From an uncultured Oribacterium sp. (GTDB lineage: Bacteria; Bacillota; Clostridia; Lachnospirales; Lachnospiraceae): a DNA stretch of 16,476 bases. Below, one piece after another: positions 7,244 through 14,130 of this stretch. The stretch covers positions 1-16,476 of the forward strand of contig CAKQWR010000021.1 of assembly GCA_934279105.1 (NCBI GenBank), read 5' to 3'. The position numbers were made by a program, and so were the translations under genes. Under the pieces are notes generated by a model that had not been told where the DNA came from, did not search any database, and was given only the letters and a program-made list of their open reading frames with translations. Within the stretch, counting starts at the first letter, position 1. Each line of letters opens with the position of its first letter.

Positions 7244-8644
7244 ATGTCAGAATTCGTCGTAGGTATTTTGGGATTCGTCTGTATCATCGCGCTGGTTGTG
7301 ACGCTGTTTAAGAGCAAAACCACACCGAGCATGGCCTTCATCATCTTTCCATCACTTCTTGCGCTGATTCTGGTCATCGGTGGCTACTATTCCATCGACC
7401 AGATCGGTGATCTTATCAAGGGTGGATTCAAGAGCACCGGCCCGACCGCAGCACTGTTCGTATTCTCTGTGCTGTTCTTCGGAATCATGACCGATGCCGG
7501 CATGTTCGACGTTATCATCAACAAGCTGATGAAGTATGTCGGTGACAATGTAATCGGTGTTACCGTCATGACCGCCATCATCGCACTGATCGGTCATCTC
7601 GATGGCGGTGGAGCATCTACCTTCCTGATCGTCGTTCCGGCGATGCTTCCGGTTTATAAGAAGATGCATATGAGATCGACGACGCTGCTTCGTGTCGCTG
7701 TTCTCGCCATGGGTGTTCTTAACCTGATGCCGTGGGCAGGTCCGACCATGAGAGCCGCATCCGTACTTGGTATGGAGGCTGGTCAGCTCTGGAATAAGCT
7801 GATTCCGATTCAGATCTTTGGTATCGTTCTCTGTCTTGTACATGCGGTATTTGCCGGCGTGCAGGAGAAGAGAAGAGGCGCAGGTCTCAATGGTAAGCTG
7901 GCACAGGCAGCAAGTGCAGAAGAGGCTGCAGAAGAGGCACAGCATGCGGCTGATGAGAATGAGTACGCTCGTCCGAAGCTTTTTGCCTTCAATATCTGCC
8001 TGACCATCGCCGTTATCGCAATGCTCGTATGGGATCAGTTCCCGAGCTACTATCCGTTCATGCTGGGTGTGGCAGCAGCCCTCCTCGTGAACTATACACC
8101 GATCAAGCTGCAGAAGAAGATGATCAACCGTCATGCAGGTCCTGCGCTGATGATGTGTTCCACACTTATGGGTGCAGCGGTTCTGATGGGTGTTCTCGTA
8201 TATGGTTTCAATGCAGACGGCGCCGCAGCAATCGCGAAGCCAGGTGTTGAGATGATGAAGACCTCTGTTGTATCCAACATGGCGGGTATCATCTCGATGA
8301 TTCTTCCGGCATCACTCGGACAGCATCTGCCACTCGTGATTGGTATCCTTTCTGTACCGCTCGCACTCTGCTTCGATACGGATTCCTACTTCTATGGTAT
8401 GCTTCCGGTTATGATCGCCATCGGCGCATCCTTCGGTGTAGAGGCATTCCCAATCGCTGTTGCGATGGTTGTTTGCCGTAACTGTGCAACCTTCATCAGC
8501 CCGATGGTACCGGCTACACTGCTTGGTATCGGACTTGCCGATGTCGACATCAAGGATCACATCCATGCATCTTTCGGTTATGTATGGGTATTCTCGATTC
8601 TCTGCATGCTGTTCGCAGTCATCATGGGTATCCTGCCACTGTGA
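7244..8644 (+). CDS. CitMHS-family transporter (citrate/organic acid:H+ symporter type)
   Basis: A 466-residue polytopic membrane protein with about 11-12 hydrophobic segments. The signature stretch GHLDGGGASTFLIVVPAMLPVY (117-138) and LMPWAGPTMRAA are typical of the CitMHS family, whose known members import metal-citrate complexes with protons. A charged, Ala/Glu-rich cytoplasmic loop (about 206-245, with AEEAAEEAQHAADE) separates two halves. The start follows GGGGG at 7230-7234 by 9 nt. It lies before a LacI-family regulator and a diketogulonate reductase gene, so the substrate may be a sugar acid or other carboxylate and not citrate itself; this is inferred from context only. Confidence 0.88.
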   Translation: MSEFVVGILGFVCIIALVVTLFKSKTTPSMAFIIFPSLLALILVIGGYYSIDQIGDLIKGGFKSTGPTAALFVFSVLFFGIMTDAGMFDVIINKLMKYVGDNVIGVTVMTAIIALIGHLDGGGASTFLIVVPAMLPVYKKMHMRSTTLLRVAVLAMGVLNLMPWAGPTMRAASVLGMEAGQLWNKLIPIQIFGIVLCLVHAVFAGVQEKRRGAGLNGKLAQAASAEEAAEEAQHAADENEYARPKLFAFNICLTIAVIAMLVWDQFPSYYPFMLGVAAALLVNYTPIKLQKKMINRHAGPALMMCSTLMGAAVLMGVLVYGFNADGAAAIAKPGVEMMKTSVVSNMAGIISMILPASLGQHLPLVIGILSVPLALCFDTDSYFYGMLPVMIAIGASFGVEAFPIAVAMVVCRNCATFISPMVPATLLGIGLADVDIKDHIHASFGYVWVFSILCMLFAVIMGILPL

Positions 8645-8682
8645 TAGGGACAAGTTGAATCAATCATAGACGCAAAAAGAGA

Positions 8683-8725
8683 CCGTCGCATGATCGGATG
8701 AAAATCCGGACGTGTGGCGGTTTTC
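8683..8725 (+). terminator. Intrinsic terminator after the transporter gene
   Basis: The arms at 8683-8699 and 8704-8720 pair with several G-U pairs around a GAAA tetraloop (CGGAT-GAAA-ATCCG), followed by TTTTCTTTT. The T run overlaps the start of the regulator promoter region. Confidence 0.75.
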
Positions 8726-8727
8726 TT

Positions 8728-8774
8728 TTGCTTTTCTTTGCAATCGTTTGCTATAATAATTGCACAAGTTGCAA
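8728..8774 (+). promoter_or_regulatory. LacI gene promoter with two palindromic operator candidates
   Basis: TTGCTT (8728-8733) and TATAAT (8752-8757) are 18 nt apart. Between them lies TGCAATCGTTTGCT (8739-8752), which differs at two positions from the perfect palindrome TGCAATCGATTGCA found before dlgD. Just after the -10, TTGCA-CAAGT-TGCAA (8760-8774) is another perfect inverted repeat. Placement over the core promoter suggests autorepression. Confidence 0.65.
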
Positions 8775-8793
8775 GATGATAGGGAGGAACCCC

Positions 8794-9807
8794 ATGACGA
8801 TTTATGACATCGCACGCGAAGCCGGTGTTTCGGCCAGTACTGTGTCTCGTGTTATTAATAACAAAACAGGTATTAAGGAGAGCACGCGGAAAAAGGTACA
8901 GGAACTTCTGGAAAAATACAACTATACGCCGGATATCGCGGCGCGTGGACTCGTCATGCAGGCATCTAAATTCATCGGGATTCTGATCGAAGATATCCGG
9001 GTTTCTCATCATACGGAGTCTGCATATGTGATTGAGCAGGAGATGACTCGACAGGGCTATACCTGTATTACATTCAGCACAGGTGTCGATAGTAAGCAAA
9101 AAGCGCATTATATCGAAATTCTGGAGCAGCGTCGTGTAGAGGGCGCGATTTTCATCGGCTCCATGTTTGGTACTGACGAGGTACGGAAGAGCGTAGAACA
9201 GCACCTTTCGAACATTCCGGTGGTGGTCGTAAACGGAACACTGGAACTGCCCAACACCTACAGTGTTCTCATCGATGAAGAACGCGGTACCGAGGAATGC
9301 GTAGATCTGCTGATTCGGAAGGGGCGGAAGCAGCTGGCGTACCTGATGGATATGGCAAGCCCTGCCAATGAGAAAAAGAACCGTGGCTTCTGTACCGGGA
9401 TGCTCCGTAACGGGATGGAATCGGCCGGGCATTTGATCTATACGGAAATCGATGGAACCACAGATCCACGAAGCTCGATAGAAAGAGGTGCTTCCGAGAC
9501 TGCAGAGCTTCTCAGACGAACGCCTGATGTGGACGGGATTCTCTGCGCTACGGATATGCTGGCGATCGGCTGTATTCAGGAATTAAAGCGACAGCATATC
9601 GCCGTACCGGAACAGGTGGCGGTGATCGGCGTTGATAATACCTTATATGGAGAGCTATGCACGCCATCACTGACGACGCTGGATAACAAGCTCGGTGAGG
9701 TGAGCCTCGCTGCGGTCAATATACTGCTGGATGTACTGCAGAATCGACCGGTGAGCCATAAACTCATGCTTCTTACCGAAATTATCCAGCGGGAAAGCAG
9801 TGAATGA
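8794..9807 (+). CDS. LacI-family transcriptional regulator
   Basis: A 337-residue protein of typical LacI/GalR length. It begins MTIYDIAREAGVSASTVSRV, the standard helix-turn-helix, with hinge helix PDIAARGLVMQ near 46-56, then a periplasmic-binding-like domain ending in VIGVDNTLYGELCTPSLTTLDN. GGGAGG at 8782-8787 stands 6 nt before the chosen ATG. The frame is open further up to 8698, but that stretch holds the promoter and operators and has no ribosome site. The likely targets are its own gene and dlgD, which share related palindromes. The effector is probably a sugar acid intermediate. Confidence 0.94.
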   Translation: MTIYDIAREAGVSASTVSRVINNKTGIKESTRKKVQELLEKYNYTPDIAARGLVMQASKFIGILIEDIRVSHHTESAYVIEQEMTRQGYTCITFSTGVDSKQKAHYIEILEQRRVEGAIFIGSMFGTDEVRKSVEQHLSNIPVVVVNGTLELPNTYSVLIDEERGTEECVDLLIRKGRKQLAYLMDMASPANEKKNRGFCTGMLRNGMESAGHLIYTEIDGTTDPRSSIERGASETAELLRRTPDVDGILCATDMLAIGCIQELKRQHIAVPEQVAVIGVDNTLYGELCTPSLTTLDNKLGEVSLAAVNILLDVLQNRPVSHKLMLLTEIIQRESSE

Positions 9808-9809
9808 TA

Positions 9810-9866
9810 TTGCAAAATCGTTCATCATCGTGTAATCTTTAAAAGAAAAAACTGCAATCGATTGCA
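9810..9866 (+). promoter_or_regulatory. dlgD promoter and LacI operator
   Basis: TTGCAA (9810-9815) and TAATCT (9833-9838) are 17 nt apart. The perfect 14-bp palindrome TGCAATCGATTGCA (9853-9866) follows, with the central CG typical of LacI/GalR operators, about 8-20 nt after the predicted start of transcription. This position fits repression by roadblock. Confidence 0.7.
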
Positions 9867-9912
9867 AAACCTGGGCTGCAAGTGAAAGAGAAGCGATAAG
9901 GAGGATAGAGTT

Positions 9913-10914
9913 ATGAGAGTTGCTTATGAGACGATGCTGGCTGAGTTCGAGCGTGTACTGAAAAAGTATGGATTCAGCGAGGAGCGTGCGCACGATGCTG
10001 CTGAAATTTTCGCTCAGAATAGTCTCGCCGGAGTATTCAGTCACGGACTGAATCGTTTTCCGGTCGTTGTGGATTACCTGAAAAAGGGCGAAATTGATCC
10101 TGCCGCTGAAGCGGAGTGTATTGCAAGCTTCGGCGCGATGGAGCGTTGGGATGGTCATAGAGGCTTCGGTCCTCTGAATGCGAAGTGTGCGATGAATCGT
10201 GCTGTAGAGCTGGCACATCAGTATGGCATCGGCATGGTGGCGCTCGGCAACAACAATCACTGGATGCGTGGCGGTACCTATGGATGGCAGGCAGCAGATG
10301 CAGGCTGTATCGGTATCTGCTGGTCCAACACCTGTCCGAATATGCCGGCGTGGGGTGCAAAGGACCATCATATCGGTAACAATCCGCTGATTCTTGCAGT
10401 TCCGCGCTCGAACGGTGAGCACATCATGGTAGACTGTGCCCTGAGTCAGTTCAGCTATGGCAAGCTTGAGACTACCCGCCTTGCAGGCAAGCAGCTTCCG
10501 GTTGTGGGCGGTTACGATGAAAATGGCAATTTAACCACGGATCCTGCAGCGATCGAAAAGAGCCGTCGTATGATTCCGATCGGCTACTGGAAGGGTAGTG
10601 GTCTTTCGATTCTTCTCGATATGATGGCTACGATACTGACCGATGCAAATTCGGTGGCGAAAATCGGCACCTTCGGAGATGAGGTCGGCCTGACCCAGAT
10701 TATGATTGCCATCGATCCAGGTAAATTCCAGTCCGTCGAGGAGACCGATGCCATCGTGAATGCTATTGCAGCGGATGTAGCCTCCAGCGAGCCGATCGAG
10801 GAAGGAACAGAGGTGCGTTGCCCTGGTATGGGAGAGCATCGCAATCGGAAGGAGAATCTGGAGCTGGGCATCCCGGTCGCAGAAGAAAAGTGGAACGAAG
10901 TGCTGGCTATGTAA
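9913..10914 (+). CDS. dlgD: 2,3-diketo-L-gulonate reductase (malate/L-lactate dehydrogenase family, YiaK type)
   Basis: A 333-residue NAD(P)H-dependent oxidoreductase of the Ldh/malate dehydrogenase-2 family. It closely follows what I recall of E. coli YiaK: GVFSHGLNRFP with catalytic His44, NNNHWMRGGTYGWQAA (110-125), GICWSNTCPNMPAWGAK, GNNPLILAVP and GYWKGSGLSILLDM (231-244). YiaK reduces 2,3-diketo-L-gulonate to 3-keto-L-gulonate in L-ascorbate/L-gulonate breakdown. The length and these motifs make this the best call, though other members of the family use different 2-keto acids. A ribosome site (AGGAGG) lies before the ATG. Genes for later steps of ascorbate use (kinase, decarboxylase, epimerases) are not in the window. 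Confidence 0.85.
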   Translation: MRVAYETMLAEFERVLKKYGFSEERAHDAAEIFAQNSLAGVFSHGLNRFPVVVDYLKKGEIDPAAEAECIASFGAMERWDGHRGFGPLNAKCAMNRAVELAHQYGIGMVALGNNNHWMRGGTYGWQAADAGCIGICWSNTCPNMPAWGAKDHHIGNNPLILAVPRSNGEHIMVDCALSQFSYGKLETTRLAGKQLPVVGGYDENGNLTTDPAAIEKSRRMIPIGYWKGSGLSILLDMMATILTDANSVAKIGTFGDEVGLTQIMIAIDPGKFQSVEETDAIVNAIAADVASSEPIEEGTEVRCPGMGEHRNRKENLELGIPVAEEKWNEVLAM

Positions 10915-10962
10915 TATAAAACTGTCAGAAATGTCGGAATTCCGGCGGTGAAATAAAAAGAT

Positions 10963-11008
10963 TTGTGCAAACTGTAAAACTTGCTATAATCAATGTATTA
11001 TTTTACAG
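10963..11008 (+). promoter_or_regulatory. SDR gene promoter flanked by an 8-bp inverted repeat
   Basis: TTGTGC (10963-10968) and TATAAT (10985-10990) are 16 nt apart. CTGTAAAA (10972-10979) and TTTTACAG (11001-11008) form a perfect 8-bp inverted repeat around the -10 and start site, a likely operator. The second arm ends inside the ribosome site AGGAGG (11006-11011). A 10-bp palindrome CGGAATTCCG lies upstream at 10935-10944 without a T run. Confidence 0.55.
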
Positions 11009-11020
11009 GAGGCCGCTGGC

Positions 11021-11782
11021 ATGAAGCAGTTAAATGAAAAGGTAGCAATCGTTACAGGTGCAGGACAGGGAATAGGCAAGGGCATCGCCCTCTGTCTTGC
11101 GAAGAGAGGCGTGAAAGTAGTTGCGACAGGACGTCGTCTGGAGCCGATCGAACAGACCATCGCAGAAATCAAGGAGCTTGGCGGAGAGGGTTTCGCGATG
11201 AGCTGTGATTCTGCAGATCGAGACAGAGTAGAAGAAGTCGTGAAGGCGACGGTAGAGAAGTATGGAACAATCGATGTTGTGGTGAACAACGGACAGGCCA
11301 TCGTTCCTTCTTCCCCGGTAGAAGAAACAACATATGATAACATGCTGAAGGCATGGCAGAGTGGTGTGATTGGTTCTCTGAACTATATGCAGGCGGCATT
11401 CCCATATATGAAGGAACAGCATGAGGGTAGAATCATCAACTTTGCGTCCGCAACCGGTATGTTCGGCATCGCCGGACAGCTTGCGTATGGCTCAAATAAG
11501 GAAGCTTTACGTGGACTGACGAAGATCGCAGCGAAGGAGTGGGGCCAGTATGGTATCTGCGTGAACATCGTCCTTCCTGGTGCAGAATCGCCTGCCGCGA
11601 AGGCCTGGGCCGAGAAATTCCCAGAAGAGTACGCAAAGCAGGTGAATCTGAATCCGATGAAGCGTTTCGGTGATCCGGAGATGGACATCGCACCGGTCAT
11701 CGCCTTCCTCGCCGGTCCGGATTCATGCTACTTCTCGGGCCAGAGCGTCATCGTCGACGGTGCGAACTCAATTATGCCGTAA
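11021..11782 (+). CDS. Short-chain dehydrogenase/reductase (SDR family)
   Basis: A 253-residue classical SDR. The cofactor motif TGAGQGIG is at residues 12-19, NNGQA at 89-93 in place of the usual NNAG, the catalytic serine is in FASATG (S143), and YGSNK gives Y156 and K160. The C terminus with FSGQSVIVDGANS is typical. The Asn of the catalytic tetrad, usually in an N-x-x-G motif after the NNAG strand, appears to be Gly115 here (QSGVIGSL). TGR at 36-38 suggests NADP(H) preference, but this is weak. AGGAGG is 9 nt before the ATG. It has its own promoter next to dlgD and most likely handles a sugar, polyol or sugar acid of the same pathway. Confidence 0.9.
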   Translation: MKQLNEKVAIVTGAGQGIGKGIALCLAKRGVKVVATGRRLEPIEQTIAEIKELGGEGFAMSCDSADRDRVEEVVKATVEKYGTIDVVVNNGQAIVPSSPVEETTYDNMLKAWQSGVIGSLNYMQAAFPYMKEQHEGRIINFASATGMFGIAGQLAYGSNKEALRGLTKIAAKEWGQYGICVNIVLPGAESPAAKAWAEKFPEEYAKQVNLNPMKRFGDPEMDIAPVIAFLAGPDSCYFSGQSVIVDGANSIMP

Positions 11783-11831
11783 ACGATGAATGGTCGGCGT
11801 GGTGTGATGAACATAAGCTGGGAATCATACA

Positions 11832-11888
11832 ACTTGTAAAGAAAGCAAAACCACCAGCTTAGCTGGTGGTTTTGCTTTCTTTACAAGT
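11832..11888. repeat. Perfect 28-bp inverted repeat (long hairpin) before the sigma operon
   Basis: Positions 11832-11859 are the exact reverse complement of 11861-11888, around a single central base. As RNA it makes a 27-bp stem with a UUA loop. The GC-rich core CCACCAGC/GCTGGTGG is flanked by A-rich and T-rich arms, so the centre alone looks like a bidirectional intrinsic terminator for the SDR gene. It ends 12 nt before the GGGAGG of the sigma gene, leaving no room for a promoter after it. It could also be a small repeat or MITE-like element. Upstream 11783-11831 shows no gene. Confidence 0.85.
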
Positions 11889-11913
11889 ACAGGCTGGATG
11901 GGAGGTGGCATAC

Positions 11914-12468
11914 GTGGCGACAGACGAAATGACATACCAGCGATATCTGGAGGGTGAAAGTGATGCCGCTGACCTGCTGGTGGAAAAATACGCTGATTTG
12001 CTGATTTGTTACATCAACGCTTATATTAAGGATATTCATGAGGCTGAGGATCTGATGATTGAAGCTTTTTCACAGATATTTGCAAAAGAACGACCGATTT
12101 CAGGAAATGGAAGTTTCAAGGCATATCTATATAAAACCGCTCGTAACCTCGCTCTGCGCCACCGAAAAAAATGCGGTCACTTCATTTTGTGGATGGATCA
12201 TCTCGAATTTGAACTGCCAGACAATATCTTGACCGAAACCAGTGTGCTTCTGAATGAGCGGAATCGTCAGCTTTATGCAGCGCTGGATAAACTGAAACCG
12301 GAATATCGGGAAGCAGTATACCTTATTTACCTTGAGGGGATGAGCTATCGTAATGTGGCAGCGGTTATGTCGAAAAGTGAGCAGCAAATTAAAAATCTTG
12401 TTTACCGTGGCAAACAGCGCCTGAAGTCTATTCTGGAGAAGGAGGGATTTGAATATGCGGACGAATGA
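11914..12468 (+). CDS. ECF-like sigma-70 family RNA polymerase sigma factor
   Basis: A 184-residue protein with the two-domain layout of ECF sigma factors. The sigma-2 region is about residues 15-90 (LLVEKYADLLICYINAYI, then DIHEAEDLMIEAFSQIF). The sigma-4 region is about 118-178 (LDKLKPEYREAVYLIYLEG, then SYRNVAAVMSKSEQQIKNLVYRGKQRLK). I chose the GTG at 11914 because GGGAGG at 11900-11905 is 8 nt upstream. The frame is open to 11866, but that codon lies inside the hairpin and has no ribosome site. It is the first gene of a four-gene overlapping operon ending with a PrsW-type protease, which argues for control by a membrane anti-sigma factor. Confidence 0.87.
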   Translation: MATDEMTYQRYLEGESDAADLLVEKYADLLICYINAYIKDIHEAEDLMIEAFSQIFAKERPISGNGSFKAYLYKTARNLALRHRKKCGHFILWMDHLEFELPDNILTETSVLLNERNRQLYAALDKLKPEYREAVYLIYLEGMSYRNVAAVMSKSEQQIKNLVYRGKQRLKSILEKEGFEYADE

Positions 12469-12805
12469 ACAACGCACTCTGTTGATTCATAAACGGACAG
12501 CGGAAATAAAGCGAGAACATCGGATTAGAAAACAGCGGAGATTTGATGCAGTCTGTATGGTGATCTGTATGGTTTTCGTTATAGGAATCGGTGCATGGAT
12601 ACCGGAACCGATGGCAGATTCCACGGCTGGAAACATCATCCATTCTACAGGAGCAGCAAGTATGATTGCCAGTCATGTTGCCCTGGGCTATATCATTACA
12701 GGATTGCTGGCATTTCTACTTGGCGTATGTGTGACCATATTGCTGTACCGTCTGCGACAGCGAAATGAGCACAGACACAGAGAGGAAATGGAAGATGGGC
12801 TTTGA
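12455..12805 (+). CDS. Small two-TM membrane protein, candidate anti-sigma factor
   Basis: A 116-residue protein without a recognised family. A very basic N-terminal stretch of about 30 residues (HKRTAEIKREHRIRKQRRF) should lie in the cytoplasm. Hydrophobic segments are at about 31-48 (FDAVCMVICMVFVIGIGAW) and 74-98 (GYIITGLLAFLLGVCVTILL), with a short external loop between and a charged cytoplasmic tail. The ATG at 12455 follows GGAGGG by 8 nt and overlaps the sigma gene by 14 nt, so translation is probably coupled. Position straight after a sigma gene is where anti-sigma factors usually sit. I see no ZAS motif (HxxxCxxC), so this role is inferred from context. The following genes could also supply it. 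Confidence 0.7.
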   Translation: MRTNEQRTLLIHKRTAEIKREHRIRKQRRFDAVCMVICMVFVIGIGAWIPEPMADSTAGNIIHSTGAASMIASHVALGYIITGLLAFLLGVCVTILLYRLRQRNEHRHREEMEDGL

Positions 12806-13406
12806 ACTGATTGACAATAGTTTCCAGATAATCATGCTGGGAATTTGCACCATCATCGCTCTTTTTCTGGCGCTTAGGTATAAAAGCCGGAGTATGTTGA
12901 TTCTGGCGCTGGCATATGCCTGTTTCTGCATGGGAACGACATACTATATTCTGTATCTGGTCATCATGGGAAAAGTTCCACAGATTTTTTATGTGGCGGA
13001 GATTTCCTGGCTGGCAGCGTGGCTTTTTTACCTGTCTGTCCAGATTCTGCGGATGGAGAAAATCGGATATTGCTTCTCGTGGCTTGCTGGTGGTCTGGCG
13101 ATACTTATCGCCGTAGTTGCTTTTTCCGACCGTGTCTTTGGGCCTTCTCTTTTCTTCTCAGCACTGTTTGCACTCACGGCAGGAACGAACCTGTATCTTT
13201 CGATTCTTGGCATACGAAGTGTTCATCCTTATAGAAGCATGGATGCGCTGATGGCTGCGTGTACTATCCTACAGGTGCTTCTGTATCTGGTTTCTGATTT
13301 CACGCGAGATTATACCAGTTTCAACCTTTATTTTGCTGTGGATATTATACTAACGCTTTCCATGACGGCACTGCTACCGCTCACACTGCGGGAGGTGAGT
13401 AAATGA
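12795..13406 (+). CDS. Seven-TM integral membrane protein of unknown family
   Basis: A 203-residue, very hydrophobic protein with about seven membrane segments (near 11-27, 33-56, 66-85, 92-109, 119-138, 149-168 and 176-199) and short loops. No enzymatic motif was recognised. The ATG at 12795 follows an AGAGAGG-like site. The in-frame ATG at 12765 would add ten charged residues and enlarge the overlap. The gene overlaps the preceding one by 11 nt and the PrsW gene by 4 nt (ATGA), so it is almost surely translated with them. In this place it might sense an envelope signal or present the anti-sigma factor to the protease. That is a guess from context. Confidence 0.75.
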   Translation: MGFELIDNSFQIIMLGICTIIALFLALRYKSRSMLILALAYACFCMGTTYYILYLVIMGKVPQIFYVAEISWLAAWLFYLSVQILRMEKIGYCFSWLAGGLAILIAVVAFSDRVFGPSLFFSALFALTAGTNLYLSILGIRSVHPYRSMDALMAACTILQVLLYLVSDFTRDYTSFNLYFAVDIILTLSMTALLPLTLREVSK

Positions 13407-14044
13407 CCTATATCGAGAATATTTTTCTCTGTCTCACCATACCGATGATTCTTTCACTGTTTTTCATAAAAGGACGGTCTCGAAGCTTTACCCTGTTTGT
13501 GACCATGGGCATGGGTATCTGCCTGTTAAGCGCTTATGTTACTAGTTTTTTTATGTGTTTATACGGCGTGGATGGGACGCTTACGGCGATTGAGATTACG
13601 CCCGTTTGTGAAGAACTGTTAAAGTTGCTTCCGCTACTGTTTTACTATTTGATTTTTGAACCAGAGCCAGTAGAGCTGCCTATGGTGGCAATCGCCATAG
13701 CAACAGGTTTTGCAACTCTTGAAAATGTATGTTACCTTACGGCACATGGTGCAGCTGATTTCAGTTTTCTACTGATCCGGGGAATTTCGGCGGGCGGATT
13801 GCATATTCTTTGTGGAATCCTTTCAGGCTTCGGTATTTCCTATGTATTTCGTCGCCGCTGGTTGTCCCTTACCGGAACGGCCGGAATCTTCGGTGCCTGC
13901 ACAGGTTTTCATGGTATTTATAATCTGCTGATTACTACCGATGGAGTATGGAAAGTAGTAGGATATCTCTTTCCATCTGTTTTGATTGTTTGTCTTTTCA
14001 TAGCAAAAGTCAATTTGTCTAAACTGAACATCTCTTTTAAATAA
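13403..14044 (+). CDS. PrsW-type intramembrane protease
   Basis: A 213-residue polytopic membrane protein carrying all four PrsW motifs: PVCEELLK with E70, E71 and K74; GFATLENVCY with E107 and N108; LHILCGILSG with H134; and FHGIYN with H170 and N174. PrsW of Bacillus cleaves the anti-sigma factor RsiW as the first step in releasing SigW; the family is related to CPBP/Abi proteases. GGAGG stands 7 nt before the ATG, which overlaps the previous stop by 4 nt. Lying in one operon with an ECF-like sigma factor, it very likely acts on that sigma factor's membrane partner. In Bacillus, prsW is not in the sigW-rsiW operon, so the linkage here is informative. Confidence 0.85.
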   Translation: MTYIENIFLCLTIPMILSLFFIKGRSRSFTLFVTMGMGICLLSAYVTSFFMCLYGVDGTLTAIEITPVCEELLKLLPLLFYYLIFEPEPVELPMVAIAIATGFATLENVCYLTAHGAADFSFLLIRGISAGGLHILCGILSGFGISYVFRRRWLSLTGTAGIFGACTGFHGIYNLLITTDGVWKVVGYLFPSVLIVCLFIAKVNLSKLNISFK

Positions 14045-14058
14045 TACAACCAACTCTC

Positions 14059-14094
14059 ATGCAGCCGTCCCGTTTTGGGGCGGCTGCATTTTTT
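14059..14094 (+). terminator. Intrinsic terminator of the sigma/PrsW operon
   Basis: ATGCAGCCG (14059-14067) pairs with CGGCTGCAT (14081-14089), extended inward by CCC/GGG, followed by six T to 14094. Confidence 0.9.
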
Positions 14095-14130
14095 GAAATA
14101 TTTTAATTTTTAGTGAGAAGATTTTGGTTT

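Noticed and set aside
7352-8134. Minus-strand open frame of 260 codons
   Set aside because: It lies antisense inside the CitMHS transporter gene. Its product is rich in His, Cys and Arg with no recognisable fold, as expected for a shadow frame.
8698-8793. Upstream extension of the LacI frame
   Set aside because: It would place the promoter, operators and ribosome site inside the coding region, and the family start MTIYDIA fits the ATG at 8794.
8578-9432. Minus-strand open frame of 284 codons
   Set aside because: It spans a terminator, the LacI promoter and half the LacI gene in antisense. The LacI frame has clear motifs.
9667-10422. Minus-strand open frame of 251 codons
   Set aside because: It crosses the dlgD operator and is antisense to two well-supported genes.
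10935-10944. CGGAATTCCG palindrome as a terminator of dlgD
   Set aside because: The stem is short, leaves no loop and is not followed by a T run.
11866-11913. Upstream extension of the sigma factor frame to a GTG at 11866
   Set aside because: The GTG is within the long hairpin and has no ribosome site, while the GTG at 11914 follows GGGAGG by 8 nt.
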